This document shows, one piece after another, positions 24,039-35,627 of a stretch of 64,000 bases of DNA (the first letter of the stretch is position 1; the number at the start of each line of letters is the position of its first letter). The notes under the pieces are model-generated. The model saw nothing but the letters and a program-made list of their open reading frames with translations, had not been told where the DNA came from and did not search any database. The position numbers and the translations under genes are program-made. This DNA comes from Cerrena zonata (taxonomy: Eukaryota > Basidiomycota > Agaricomycetes > Polyporales > Cerrenaceae). The DNA lies in assembly GCA_038087015.1 (NCBI GenBank), contig JASBNA010000011.1, positions 1 to 64,000 of the forward strand, in the 5' to 3' direction.

Positions 24039-27000
24039 TCAACCGACGCTATCCACAGAAGACAACACTGCCTGCAAGCTTCCTGAAACCACCTTCTCTG
24101 CAGTACCGGAGGCTTCAGTAGCAGAAGGTGCAATCGTCGGAGAAGCCGTCCCAGTCAAAGTGGGTTTAGCGGTCTGCTTGTCGACTGGATCACTACTATG
24201 ATCATCCGACTCTGTAGTGGCGGCGGCTCCGCGAATAGTTCGCCGATCATCTTCATCCTCTAGCGTTCCCGCGGAGATCGTGCCATTAGTTGTTCTATCT
24301 TCAGTTAGACTCGAACTTGCGTCAGTCTCGTTAGTTTCATTTGTCGAAGATGTGTGTTCGCTTGAGGAAGCAGTTCTTGAGCTTGATGGATACCGAACTC
24401 GCAGTAAACCCGCTAATGGCGAGAGATCGAGAAATGTTCTCGACTTGCGCGACACCGTGGTGCTTGCCGTAGAAGCAGTCGGTGTGCTTGACGCGTCGAA
24501 ATCGGGAAAAGTGGCTTTCGGAGTCATCGCGTTATCCTCTGTCGTATGATCTGCTGGCGGAGTAGCGGCAGTTTCGACAATGGTAGGCGCGTCTGAGAGT
24601 GAAAGGTTGTCTAATGAAAGCGACACATTACTCTCATCGGTCCGAGTAGACGGACTGTTTAATACGTTCATTCTCTCAGTTGATTGATGAATTGTCAAAA
24701 TGGTGAGTACCCACCGTTTGGGAGAGGTGACACCGTCACTTAGAGTTAGCAGAAGATTCTTGAGGTTCGGAAGGGTATGTCGCATATCAAGAGCTCGTAG
24801 ATCCCTTGCTGCCATCAACTGTATGGAACGTCCATGAACAAGAAGTCTAAGACTGTGAGAGAAAAGCAAAGTTACCAGTTCAATATCCTTATTCAGAAGG
24901 AAGACACCATATTCAAACCGATATGTATCAACGCCCTTCGAGAATAGCGGGAACCTGCCCAAAAACGAATCATTCAAGTAGCCGATCTAGAACGTAAAAC
25001 TTAAAACCTTACATTCTTGGGCCCACCATAGCCGAAATCCCATCCCGTATCAAGCTTCTACTTCCGATGCAAGTGACCGGATATGTCAAGCCCACGCCCA
25101 TATACGCCGCCAGCCATTGTACAACTTGCGCGGCATATCCTAGCGCGGTGGCCACTGTATCTTCGGTGAAGTCCTTACGAGTGGGTAAAGTCAGCGGCGG
25201 CGCTGGGTCTGTAGGTGCAACGGGTATAGGAAGAGGGACGTCGAGGATGGAGAAGAGAAGATCAGGAGGTGATACGAGGTCGATAGGGTAGATGAACGAG
25301 AGTGTAGAGATGAGGGAGCTCCGGAGTGGTGGAAGTTCGGAACGTAGTTCTGATAAACGTGCACTGTTAATGACGACATTAGTCCGAAATCCACGAGGCT
25401 CGCTACTGAGATTCAGAGGGCAACATACCGTTCTTCAAAGATCTCTGCCTCCCTATCTTGTTCCTCGTTCACAGCCTCTTCGAGGGCAGCATGAGCTTCC
25501 AGAAGAGTTTGTCTTCGTATTCGCAGTTCTTCACGTCGAAGATCGAGCTGGTTCCTCACTGTGTGTAGAGCAGGTGAAGGGTGAAACCATCAGAACAGAA
25601 ATGATGAAAGGGTACAAATCACGGAATGACGTAGATATGTGTACTCACGGTTCTGTGTTTCGTCCTGGACAGAAGCTTTCTCGGATTCGAGTTCCCTTAC
25701 GAAAGCCCGACGTTCAGATACTTCGCGAGTCTTGTTAGTCAGTGAGCTTGGGACCACATGAAGAGATGAGAGGACAATGGGAATGGAAAAGAATAATCAT
25801 TCGACGATGACTGAGCGTGATATGGAAAGATGGTGGGATGAATGCACACAGTGAGATACTTACGAGGATCCCGAGAGTGTCATGTGTTACCGCCTGGTCG
25901 ATCTCGCGGACGACGTCTTCCAGTGACTCATTCGTGTCCTGGATAACACTCTGCAACGTGACTAATCTGTTTTAAACGAAGGGGGGAAAGTAACGCAACA
26001 AATCGTCAGCCAACCGCGTTTTCCATTCCGTAACGTCATAAATACGGTGAGAAATAATTAAATTCCGACAGACACGTACTTCAATAAATCCTGCCACCCT
26101 GCAGTTCTCCGCCGAGATTTTCGCGCTGTACTCCAGCCACTAGGTGATGTAGGTAAATTTTCTTCGGTGTCCTCTGTTCGGTCTGGCGGGTGACGTTGTT
26201 CGCGATCAAACACAGTGGGAACATCGATTCCCAGACCAACCGAGACGTCGTCTACCGTTTCGTTCCCCTTCCGGACGTCTACTTCCGTATCTGAGGTATA
26301 CCCCGCGCCGGGGGATGGAGTTCTAGACAGACGAGATCTCGTTGGGAGGTAGAACGTTCGATCAGGAGGTGAGAGAGTGATGAGGAGGGCATTTGCCGGT
26401 AGTTGATGCCTATGTGTGGAATACTAAATATGGTTTTTGTCAGGACTGCGACATAAATGAGAGCTGTGGTGGGCTTACGTCCTCTGGCAACGGAACCAAG
26501 TTGTCCAGGTCGAATTGCCAACTGTCTAATATTTTCCATTCTCTTGTGCCTTCTGTACCGGAATAATCAACAGCTTTTCCTTTTCCATTCGGCTTGTAAC
26601 GGTCATGTGGGGAATTTGAACTCGAAATCTTTCCCCAGACCTCTACTTTCAAACTGCCGCTACTAAGTTCATCATGGCACTGGGCCAATTCGCTCCGGGC
26701 ATCGAGCTGGAATGATGGATTGGTCGATGGGCGGTGTACAGGTGAGGAGTAATTTGGCTCATGGTCGAAGGAATGTGATAGCCATTTGGAGGAAGATGGA
26801 GAACTGCCTTCCTGTGGCCGATTAGAAGGAAATCGTCGCGCATCTGAAGCTGATGTCGCCGAAATAGACATCGACTTGGTATGTCCACCGCCTAGACGAG
26901 GAGAAATAATCGGCCGAGCCATTGGAGAGGATACAGAGGCTGTTTGTGCGTGACCCTTGGTAACACCATTGATATGTTTTACTCGAGAGAATGACGGCGA

Positions 27001-27753
27001 AGACGAGAGTGAATTTGGAGGATGATTAGTCGGGGTAGAATCGAACGAATGGGTATGGGGAATGGTGACCGTAACATATGTCTCGACCAAACGGGACTTC
27101 AATACTTCCTCCAATCCACTTTGCGAAGTGTCCCGCAAAAGACTGTGGAGAGTAATGGGAGGGAAAGATTCCGAAGTTGCAGTTAAGGTTTGAGAATGAG
27201 ATGGACCAGCTATAGAAGATGCACTTGAATGTGTCCGTTGACGAAGAGCCTGAGGTCGAAATACAGGTGGGGCTGTAGATAGAGACTTCCTAGTTCCTGG
27301 GCTAATGCTAACATTTGAAGACGACGCGGATACCGCAGTATGAGAGTTAGACCTAGGTGACATAGGCTTTGCCCCGATAGAACCAAGTCTCTTTCGATTC
27401 GGGCTCTCGCTAACAGAACCTTCATTATCGGAATTGGCGTTACGGTGCGAAGATGTAGAGGCTGTGGATACTCTGCGACCGCGCTTTCGGCCTATCGTAA
27501 CATCAAGGTCATCAGAGAGTCGCCCGTGCGTTGTAAACTGAGATTGTTCTGAAGGTTGGGTAAGTGCTGAGGCGAAGGCATCGCGCACAGGGAAAGGTGT
27601 GAGGTTACGGATTTGAATAGAAGTGATATGGCGAATACGGCGCTGTTCACGACAGCAGATCAGTTCGCACAGCTATTAACAAGGAGATCAAGAAGTCTTA
27701 ACTGGTATGCCTTCTGGTGGTGTCTCCCCAGAGACAGTTATAGATTGTGGCAT
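24039..27753 (-). CDS. VPS38: UVRAG/Vps38-like subunit of PI3-kinase complex II
   Basis: Regulatory subunit of the Vps34 PI3-kinase complex in endosomal sorting and autophagy. The start at 27753 lies in a short first exon (MPQSITVSGETPPEG); after an intron at about 27630-27690 the family opening RRIRHITSIQIRNLTPF follows. Then come a disordered Ser-rich part, a C2-like segment (VETYVTVTIPHTHSF, EWKILDSWQFDLDNLVPLPE), YQLPANALLITLSPPDRTFY-like residues and a coiled coil (about 26000-25300: LVTLQSVIQDTNESLEDVV; RRAFVRELESEKASVQDE). The conserved C-terminal domain has ALGYAAQVVQWLAAYMGV, YPVTCIGSRSLIRDGIS, FPLFSKGVDTYRFEYGVFLL and LMAARDLRALDMRHTLPNLK. The tail is Ser/Thr-rich. About 1,075 residues. 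Divergent from QTRT2. Confidence 0.85.
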
Positions 27754-28145
27754 ATTGTGGAACGAAGATATAGAAGTCGCGGGCCCAGTTTCCAGTTTAA
27801 TTCATGTATATGGATCCTGTGTTCAGCAGTGGTCTAGCAGTATCGCAAGTCCGAGCCTGTGCAGTGCAAGCAAGAGTTTAAGAGCAATTCGTGAAAAATG
27901 GAGCTGAGCACTGTGACCGTCAGAGAGAAAGTAGTATATTTGGTAGCCATGACCAGTCTTCACAGACATCACTTCTGTAGTACGGGCGTCTGTAATTCCC
28001 GATCACTGCAAGCTTGAGTCGAACTTTCATCGTGTGCATTCAACTCGTTTCACCATCTCGCTACCTCTTTCAAGTCTCCGTTAGTACTACGAGGTATTAC
28101 TGAAAAGGTCCATAACTATTGGATCTGCTATCCACAGAGCGAACT
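27754..28145. promoter_or_regulatory. bidirectional promoter region between VPS38 and QTRT2
   Basis: About 390 bases between divergent start codons. Both promoters must lie here. No clear TATA box or other element stands out by eye. Confidence 0.45.
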
Positions 28146-29895
28146 ATGTCTAGCTTGTGCGCTCACGTTCTCGCTTATTCCCAACGATCTTGCCCAATTC
28201 GCCCCCGGCTCGGCACCCTTTCTTTGCAAAGACTCGATGGATCCTCAACGCCAGAAATCCAGACCCCGGGCTTCATCACTACCAGCTCCAGAGGAGTGGT
28301 ACCTCACCTTTCTCGTGATCATGTCAGATCGACGCCTTCGATACGATGGACAAATATTCCGTTCGAATCATTGTATGGAACCTTTTTACTCGGTTCATCT
28401 CTCATATCTTGCCGTACTCAATGCTGTTCTCTGTTCACCGTTCTTAGCTTAGACAGGATGCCTCCTGTACCCACCCTACAACCTGGCTCGGATCCTCTAC
28501 ATACATTCACAGGATTCCCTTCAAAGCAACACATCCTTTCACTCTCCCTTCGTGATCCTTTCGATGGCCGTGAGATGCCTGCAAATAACAAACAATTTGT
28601 GTCTGCGTATTGCATCAGAGGTGTTCGAAAGGCCAGTAGTACTTCTGCTATGTATACTGACCGTCTACATAAAAATGAATACATTCACTTATTTCTCCTC
28701 TTTTCCGTGCTCAGGTCACACCAGCTGATTGGAAGAAATATGCTTTAGCGTGCAAACCAGACTTAGTGGTGGCTTTGAGTGATGTGCCGTATACAAGTCA
28801 ACCTCATTCACAAAAACGTGCAACGAAGAGTATCGAAAGATCGACAGCATGGCTCGCCGACTTCCTACGACCGATCCCTTCTACGGAAGAGTCAAAATTA
28901 CATCGTCCTGATGTCCTAGTCAACTTGGTGGGTGGGTTAGAACCACGCGCCCGCACTTCGTTCTCCGAGAGTCTCGTAGAGACTTTGCACGGAAAAGAAC
29001 AAGAGCAAATACACCCGTTACACAGGCTCGATGAAGGTGTTTCAGGATACATTATCGATCTCCTTCCACTTCGACTTTCTAGGAGGTTGGAAACATTTCA
29101 ATCTCTCCCAGGACAGACAGTGCTAGATCCCGAGACATACGTTGAGCTTGCTCGCGCCTCGTTGGCACCTTTACCGCAAAACAAGGTTCGCATCGCATAC
29201 TCGACAAGCTCACCTCACGAAATCCTTCGCTTCATCCGGGGCGTTGGAATTGATCTCTTTGACTCACACTGGGCTCAACGTGCAGCTCACATCGGTGTAG
29301 CTTTAGATTTCCGATTCCCAGTCATTTCGGATGAGAGTTCTATCTGGAACGAGGAAGAGTGCTCGCGACCTCGTGTTCGAAGCACTGGAAAGCGCGAACT
29401 GGGACATAACCTGTATTTAGAGAAATACTCCCACCAACATGTTAGGTTGGCTAGCTCGTTCCTCGATGGAACATCTCCTTCGTCAATCCAGGACGCTGTC
29501 ATTTGTCCTTGCGAGCTTGTTCACCAACCTCTGCATCAACCAACCTCTCTCACAGCAATGCCGATGTCGACTACTTGACTAAAAACACTGTCCAGCGACC
29601 ATACACCCGATCATATCTCCATCACCTCTTGCACACTCACGAAATGTCTTCGCATTCCCTTCTGGCGATGCATAACCTAACTGTGATGGACACATTCTTC
29701 GCAGGAATCCGAACTGTTCTCGCGAAATCTCCTGAAACATTTACCAAGGAGTTCGACCGATTTACAGAAACATATGACGAGTCCGTCAAATTGTTTGATA
29801 GCGCAGAAAAGCTGTGGGCGAAGGTTGATTCAGAAAGAGGGAAGGGGAGACTGGCGAGAGAGAAGCTTGCTTCCGGGCAGACTTCTAAGGAATAG
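28146..29895 (+). CDS. QTRT2: queuine tRNA-ribosyltransferase accessory subunit 2
   Basis: Partner of QTRT1 in the enzyme that swaps guanine-34 for queuine in tRNAs with GUN anticodons. Start at 28146. The first exon has the TGT-fold opening TPGFITTSSRGVVPHLSRDH. An intron (donor near 28374) leads to LDRMPPVPTL. Later segments include DWKKYALACKPDLVVALSD, HRLDEGVSGYIIDLLPL, KVRIAYSTSSPHEILRFI and GVGIDLFDSHWAQ. The zinc site (CxCxxC plus His) is split by a frame break at 29513-29514: CPC is in one frame and ACSPTS in the next. The rest then runs on (YTRSYLHHLLHTHEMSSHSL) to a stop at 29895. This looks like a single missing base; if real, the zinc site is lost. About 530 residues. The intron before VTPADWKK may use a GC donor. 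Confidence 0.9.
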
Positions 29896-30262
29896 ATGTC
29901 AAGTACAAGGACGAAGTGGTTAATGGAATGCTATATGATAAACTAAAGAATACACTGTTTGAAGTATCCTACACTGTGACACTTATCTTCACTCCGCGTC
30001 ATTTGTTATAAATCGTATCAAAGTCTCAGTATGGTGATCTCCGCGCTGACCGTCTTCCTCCGGAGAGCTAGAAATACATACTGAGGAGCGAGTAAGCTTC
30101 TGTTCAACGTTCAACTCCTTAGACAACCTCTCCCAAATCCCTCACGCAAGTATGGACCCTCCTGTAGCAAGTAGCAAAATGCCTCGCGCAATATGTCGCC
30201 CTGCCAAGCCGGAAGTATACATAGCCTCATTTAGCAGCAGACTTACTAAATCCGGCGAGGTT

Positions 30263-30283
30263 ATGTCTCGCACTCCGCGATGA
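30263..30283 (+). promoter_or_regulatory. short upstream ORF before the BTB gene
   Basis: A six-codon ATG-to-TGA ORF ends 10 bases before the BTB start at 30293. Its stop overlaps a second ATG (30280) that opens an out-of-frame ORF running into the main coding region to about 30387. If both are in the mature mRNA they would limit initiation at 30293. Whether transcription starts upstream of them is unknown. Confidence 0.4.
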
Positions 30284-30292
30284 ACCCACATC

Positions 30293-33126
30293 ATGTCTGC
30301 TACCTCCAACCTGCCAGTGTCTCTCGACCTTCAACGGCACTTGTACAACTCCTTCTTGGCCCAACAAACCTCAGATGTCACGCTTAGGGTAAGGGGATCA
30401 TGGAGTGCCGTTTACAGACTTCACCGGGTGGTATTAATTCAAGCGGTGGGTGTGATTTCATGATATCAGATGTGGGGAAACCCTTCTTGGGCACAAGACC
30501 TCTTCAGAAGATTCCAACTGCATATTTCTACGGTCCTGCTGGATGTTACAATGTACTAATATATTGTATGGTTCGTAGGAATTCTTCAAATCCTTGTTTA
30601 CCGCAGGGTTTGCCGAGTCCAAGGCCAGGTCGTCTCACCAGTCCGGTAAATCAGAATGGCTCAACATCCACTTCGACGACCCCAATATCACTCGTGCAGG
30701 TAAGTTCCACTCAAGTTAACTTGTCTGCAATTTCCATTTACAATTTGATCTATCTTCCCAGCATTCGAGTACGTCACCATCACCGTTAACGTTTGATAGA
30801 CATGTCCTGACATAGCCTGACATCTGTACAGAATCTGCATAGCCCGACTCTACGGTGGCGGCCCACAACTATTCATCTCTCCCACTCTCAAGCCGACCCC
30901 AACTCATCCCCTGACACCTATTGCACCTTTCTACGACCCAAACGATATCAACTCACCTCCGCCACCAACTAACCTTCAGGATGTGTGCCCACCAGGCTCA
31001 CACCCTGCGTCACCACGATTCTTGCTGTCTCTACTCGCTACTTCTGCTTTTCTCTCGATACCCCTAGTTGCCACACAAGCCTTGACTGCAATATTACATA
31101 CGGTCGGGCCACGAACAGTGATGAGATATATTAACTTCGCACTCGGGCAAGGAATTGGTGAACCCGATCCTGAGTATGATTGGGATGAGCCTGTAGCTGC
31201 CGTAGGCTTGGAAAGCGTTGCTGAGCTCATTGAAGAAGAGGGTGAAGGTGTTCTTGGAGACTTGGGCGATTATCACGTTCTCTCGTCCCATACCAAGGAA
31301 GAACAACTCGGAGGAAAGTTCGAAGAGACACATCTGGATGATACCATGAAACAATGCGGCTCTCCTGCTGCTCCTTCTTTTCCGGATCATATTCATCCTG
31401 ATACATCTTCAACTCCGGCTGTAGAGTATAACTACGGCGGCCTTTCCGACAAGGTCGGAGAAGCAGCCATGTGTTGGCTTACTCGTTGGGGAGCAGACGT
31501 CTATCGCTTTGAGCAGGATGAAATGAACGGAAATCCGGAGCCAATGACTGAGCAGCAACAGCAGCCATACGCGCATTTACTAAGCTCAGTTACTTCCCCC
31601 GTGACCCGCAAGCGAGCTGCGACGATACCTTCTAGCTCTCCGGCTGGCATTGCGACGTCCAGCAAACCATTATTCCACATTGAGGCCGCCGTGCCTAGAA
31701 TTTGGAGACGAGGAGGTTTGACGGCCCCCTGGGTTAGGCAAATCTTATCGTCTGATTCTCTGTTCGTACTCGGAGAAAAGGAACGATATGATCTCTGCCG
31801 CAGTGTTGTGGATCTCCGCCGTAGGGAGGGGATTGATCCCGCGGAAGAGGCTGAATGGGATATTCTGTTTCAGCGCGGCATCTATTATTCGACCATGGTA
31901 TGTACTCTAATCATCTGTACCTGCTAAGCACCTTCTCATTTTGTGAATCTAGACTCTCGACCAAGCTATGGTAGTTCTTCAAGACGTATCTCAAACAACA
32001 GGCAAACCATACGTCCCTCTACAAGTAGTCCAAGCAGCTCATTGGGAATCCTCTTTGCTTCAACATTCAATTACCTACCGACCTGGAACCTCGTCCTCGC
32101 CTACCAAAGCGCGTGGTAAGGAACTCGAGATCGCCCTACACACCCCTGATCTCCTCGCAACGCCGTCAAACCTATTTAGCAGCCGGGATAAACGTTATTT
32201 TCCTGTTCCTGGGGACTCATCAACGCGTATAGGTGATAGTACGGGGCTCGAAGGAGCTTCCATGGATCAACTTTTCGACTCTGGATCACGAATCCTAACG
32301 GGTGGCGGATCTGGAACATTGAATCAGCACAACTCGCAAAGCAACGGATTTGGCCTTGAACAGCGAGCTTATTTCCCGGCCGAATGTCTACAGGTAGATC
32401 CACATGGCAAAACCCGTTGGTCACCATACCCCCCTCTCAGATTTGGGGTGGAATTCTGGGATGTCGACTCGCTCAAGGAAAAGAGCCGGCTACATTCGCA
32501 TACTGTCTGGTATGCTGGAAGTCTGTGGAATGTCTATGTCCAAGTCGTCCGAAAGAAGAACGTCCAATTGGGTGTTTACTTGCACAGACAGTCTAGTGTA
32601 GACCCCATCCCTCCTGCTTCTGCACCCCTCATATTCCCAATGAGGACCTTGTCGAACGTCCGCTCGATGCAGCATATGTCTTCTTCGAGCGACTCTCATG
32701 TTTCGATGCCATCTAGGAGCTCAACCCCTCACGGCGGTGCAGCTTCACCAACAACGTCGTCTCCCGGACGTCCTTCCTCGTTACCCAGCTCGTACAGTGC
32801 GTCCAGCATTGGCTCAAGCAAACCAATGGTTACTACAGTTCCAGCAACCTGCTCCTCCACTTATCCCCAACCAACCGTACCGAGATCCTAGACCAAAAGT
32901 TAGCGCATACTTTGCGATTAGCTGTGCGAGTGCAACAGGCGGTAGCTTGACACGATTTACAAGTGCTCCAGACGAGTTTAGTGTCAGTCAGAGTTGGGGT
33001 TGGAAGAGTAGTTCGCTGAGGACTGAAGAGTATTTGGAAGTCGGGGAAGATGGAATGACGAAGAGTGTCAGTCCGATGGGGAAGATGGTTAGCTTGAGGG
33101 CTACGGTTATCGTAGGTTTGGTATAG
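30293..33126 (+). CDS. BTB/POZ-domain protein (fungal germ-cell-less-like)
   Basis: Large BTB-domain protein, probably a Cullin-3 adaptor or dimerising scaffold; the biochemical role is inferred from the family. The start at 30293 gives LQRHLYNSFLAQQTSDVTLR, RLHRVVLIQA, then after an intron to about 30578 EFFKSLFTAGFAESKA and WLNIHFDDPNITRAAFE. A perfect GTACGT donor within GAGTAC joins to ICIARLYGGGP, completing the BTB fold. Middle parts are RFLLSLLATSAFLSIPLVA, RRGGLTAPWVRQILSSDSLF and DILFQRGIYYSTMTLDQAM. The C-terminal domain has RAYFPAECLQVDPHGKTRWS, PPLRFGVEFWDVD and WNVYVQVVRKKNVQLGVYLH. After a Ser-rich linker the frame changes by +1 (between 32700 and 32880), and YRDPRPKVSAYFAISCASAT plus SQSWGWKSSSLRTEEYLE end at 33126. 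About 850 residues. Confidence 0.82.
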
Positions 33127-34126
33127 GTGGGAATGACACGGGCGGGTAGTAATCATGACGAGGATTCTCTGATGATTCTCTGATGATATGCACATCTTGT
33201 TGTATGTACAGACACGTAGTTTGTCGACTATATATTCTGAATGTATGATATGTCTTGTAATGGATGACAAGTCCTACTTCACCTGAGGTATTAAGAAATA
33301 TTGGATAGCACCTTGTTCATAATAGTAATTTCTGAGATACCGTAGGCGCTTTATGGACAGTAAGGGGAGGGTAGAGATCGACTCGGTGATATTTCCTTCC
33401 TCGTTGTTAGTAATGCGAGTCAGAGTGATGGTTTTCTGGGTCGGATGACTCTTGGGTGGACCTGGTTCCGCGAGAGCAGGCGGATTGACTCCTTCAGCTG
33501 AAGAAAAACAGAAGTGAGTCTATAAAATGTGTACAGTCCAGTACTTGGTACTTGAACCAATAATATTGACTCGGAACTCGAAGTTGAATGTACGAGCTAA
33601 GGCTCTGGGCGCCTAAGCGCTGATGCAGCAATCTCGAGTGGTCCGTGCGTACGCTTTTGAGTGTATAAAGAGCCGGCCTGGCGGTTTCTTGTTCCCCATT
33701 CTTGTGCTCGGGCATGTACTGTCGCCAGTGAAGTCTTTACTGAGGCACAGTCTTTTGCTGATTGCAAATTACACATCCGAACCCGTCTGAAAGCTTCGGC
33801 TTACAGCAATTTTTGGAAAACTCTCCTTATCTTTGGATTTGGTTTACTTAGCAGCTTAGTTTAGAATAAGACAATAAAAAAAGTTCCTAAACAACAACAC
33901 TTTGTGTGAATTACTTGAGTTTTCACTAATTCTGCTTAGGACCTTTGAATTGTGGATACTTCGGAGTCTTTGCAATGCAAAAAGTCTGTACTATCAATGT
34001 AGTCGGTGTCAACTCGACATGCCGAAGGCGAGTCCAGCATGCATTAAACATCCAGAGGATGAGGAATATGTCGAACGAAGTACCAATGAAATTATCACTG
34101 CATACGTAGTCTACAACCTTACACAA
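33127..34126. other. intergenic, tail-to-tail spacer
   Basis: About 1 kb between the BTB stop and the stop of the membrane-anchored SDR. It is AT-rich near 33700-34000. A direct repeat of an 11-base unit (GATTCTCTGAT) occurs at about 33164-33186. ORFs at 33494-33715 and 33902-34144 show no family features. Nothing else was recognised. Confidence 0.4.
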
Positions 34127-35291
34127 CTAGTGGGATGGATGTGAGAAATTGTATTTCTTCATTGCAAACCTCTCAATGACAGCTGGCCAGAGCCAGTACA
34201 ACCAGTGAAGCTGCCTTCCACCTGCGGGCAAGAAAACCATCTTCTCACCGAAGTCGACTTGCTCGATAGACCGTCTGGCGACATCGACGATCTTCAGACC
34301 GTGTTTGTTGGGGTCAGCTTCGCGAACGCCGCCTCCATCCACAGCAGATGCACGGAAGTTGCCTTCGACGGTGTAAGGAAGGATGTTCGAGAACTTGATG
34401 GATGGATGTTCGATGGCAAGCGACTGGTATAATAGCAGACTTGCACCTTTCGTCGAACAGTACAACGCTCGTGTCGGTGCTGGAACAACAGCGGCGAGAG
34501 ACGACATCAATAGGATTGATGGTGAAACCGAAGTTTTCTCTAACAATGGGATCTGAAATATAACTGTCAATAATACGTCTGAAGTGGTAGGCATAGCCCT
34601 TACGAATGTAACGGCAGCCGTCAATGGCCCGATATAATTTGCACTGAGAGCGGCGGACGCGACATCGGCCGTGCGTTGTACACCATCCACACCGGGATAT
34701 TCTTCTGATTGATCACCGCACGCAATTTCCATTACTGGACGCAGAGAAGATACGCCAGCACAAACGATGACTGTGTCTACACCCTGCCAAGCTGTTGAAA
34801 CAATTATGATGATCCTGTACGCTCGAGATATTCATATGTAGTCACGGAACTTTACCTGTCACAAGTTCATCTCGTAGACGGACCATATCCTCGGCCTTCG
34901 TAAAATCAGCGGCATACCCTATGACCGGGTGACTCAGACGACCTGCTGCAGCACTAGTAATGTTGTACAATTTCGAGCAAACGGATTCCACTTCTTGTAC
35001 GTCGCTTGCTCGACGTCCAACGATACAAACCCGTGCACCTTTCGAAGCGTATTGTTCCGCAATAGAACGTCCGATACCGCTAAGCAAAGGGAGAGTTCAA
35101 TATTCATAGAGAGAGTATTCCATTCAAGCATACCTGGAGGCTCCTAAGATGAGGACTCTTTCCTTATGTCGAGGTAGAACGGATAACCGTCGTGAACGAC
35201 GCAGCAATCTCCGGAGGAGCAATATCAGAGGAGCTCCAGCGAGTGCAGCAGCCCAAGCGAGCTTTGGATCTGAGAAATTCGCAACTAGCAT
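34127..35291 (-). CDS. membrane-anchored short-chain dehydrogenase/reductase
   Basis: NAD(P)-dependent oxidoreductase of the classical SDR family with an N-terminal membrane anchor. The start at 35291 gives MLVANFSDPKLAWAAALAG and a hydrophobic stretch followed by an Arg-rich stop-transfer (LLLRRLLRRSRR), so the enzyme probably sits on the ER or lipid droplets. The cofactor motif is split by an intron after ERVLILGAS and resumes SGIGRSIAEQYASKGA. Then come VCIVGRR, a VDTVIVCAGVSS segment (the NNAG position), SILLMSSLAAVVPAP and the catalytic YCSTKGASLLLYQSLA. The C-terminus is hydrophobic (LHWLYWLWPAVIERF) and ends at 34127. About 335 residues. The substrate (sterol, retinoid or sphingoid base) cannot be told. 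Confidence 0.85.
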
Positions 35292-35627
35292 GTTATAAAC
35301 ACCTGGACGTTGTTACTAAGTCGATATCTTCAGTGACACACGTATACATCGTGAATGCAATCAGCACTTACAGTACGGTAAGCCATAGCAATAGATAATA
35401 TCAGACAGAACGCCGTTCGATAAGTACGACATAGTGCAAGACTGGCCACATGAAAGTTACGCACCAACGAGCTTCCAGCAAGGTTACTTACTGCCGTGAC
35501 CGTGGGGGTAGAAGGCAGAAAGTCAAATTCAACTTGAATCAACTTGAATTTGATTTGATCGAGGCTCGCGATCTCTGAATCTTTCTTCACTACGTTCTTC
35601 TGGTATACCTCTATACCCTAGCCCTTG
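35292..35627. promoter_or_regulatory. bidirectional promoter region between SDR and MYND genes
   Basis: About 340 bases between divergent starts. An imperfect tandem (AACTTGAATC / AACTTGAATT) lies at about 35531-35552. Both promoters are expected here; no element can be assigned. Confidence 0.4.

Noticed and set aside
33160..33190. CTGATGA words resembling snoRNA C boxes
   Set aside because: They come from a short direct repeat; no paired D box, terminal stem or guide spacing was found.
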